DNA from: Clostridiales bacterium
Lineage (GTDB): Bacteria > Bacillota > Desulfitobacteriia > Desulfitobacteriales > Desulfitobacteriaceae
Length of the DNA stretch: 6,764 nucleotides
Direction: 5' to 3'
Assembly: GCA_027357125.1 (NCBI GenBank)
Contig: DAHVVW010000118.1
Span: 1 to 6,764, forward strand
Both the position numbers and the translations under genes were made by a program. The notes under the pieces are model-generated. The model had not been told where the DNA came from and did not search any database. It worked only from the letters and a program-made list of their open reading frames with translations. Of this stretch, positions 6,757 to 6,764 are shown piece after piece (position 1 is the stretch's first letter; every line of letters starts with the position of its first letter).

Positions 6757-6764
6757 CCCGGCGC

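Noticed and set aside
1..6764. Mobile elements, CRISPR arrays, tRNA/rRNA genes, long tandem repeats or toxin-antitoxin pairs.
   Set aside because: None is visible; nearly all bases are accounted for by conserved housekeeping genes and short intergenic gaps.

Overview
The window reads as ordinary chromosomal DNA of a Gram-positive bacterium of the Firmicutes, most likely a Clostridia-type (Peptococcaceae/Desulfotomaculum-like) organism. This is inferred from the gene order recJ - apt - rel with a LapA-domain gene just upstream (the same order I recall for Bacillus yrvD-yrvE-apt-relA), from clear GGAGG-type ribosome sites, and from a base composition that looks near 50% GC by eye. No sequence search was possible, so the lineage is an inference. 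Every gene I accept is on the minus strand, so transcription runs from the right end to the left end.

Layout in transcription order: a small multi-membrane-span protein of unknown function (6364-6756, start uncertain at the window edge); a 227-bp intergenic region with a candidate promoter, a GC-rich foldable leader, a convincing intrinsic terminator and an A/T-rich palindrome; a cation diffusion facilitator (5180-6136) with an HD/HD metal site and a cysteine-rich tail; a small LapA-domain membrane protein (4822-5127); recJ single-strand exonuclease (2729-4768), which appears to have its own promoter with a perfect TATAAT; apt adenine phosphoribosyltransferase (2187-2699); and the bifunctional (p)ppGpp synthetase/hydrolase rel (1-2122), which runs off the left edge with about 707 residues visible and probably only the last few tens missing.

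The cation exporter, LapA protein, RecJ, Apt and Rel genes are closely spaced (29 to 64 bp gaps) with no convincing terminator between them, so they probably form one operon with an internal promoter before recJ. Apt recycles adenine to AMP and Rel couples purine nucleotides to the stringent response. RecJ is a repair nuclease and the CDF protein exports divalent metal, so the cluster is a conserved housekeeping neighbourhood rather than one pathway.

I found no mobile element, CRISPR array, tRNA, rRNA or clearly new system. The part most worth a second look is the CDF gene: its leader may carry a transcription attenuator or metal-sensing RNA, and its protein ends in an unusual five-cysteine tail.
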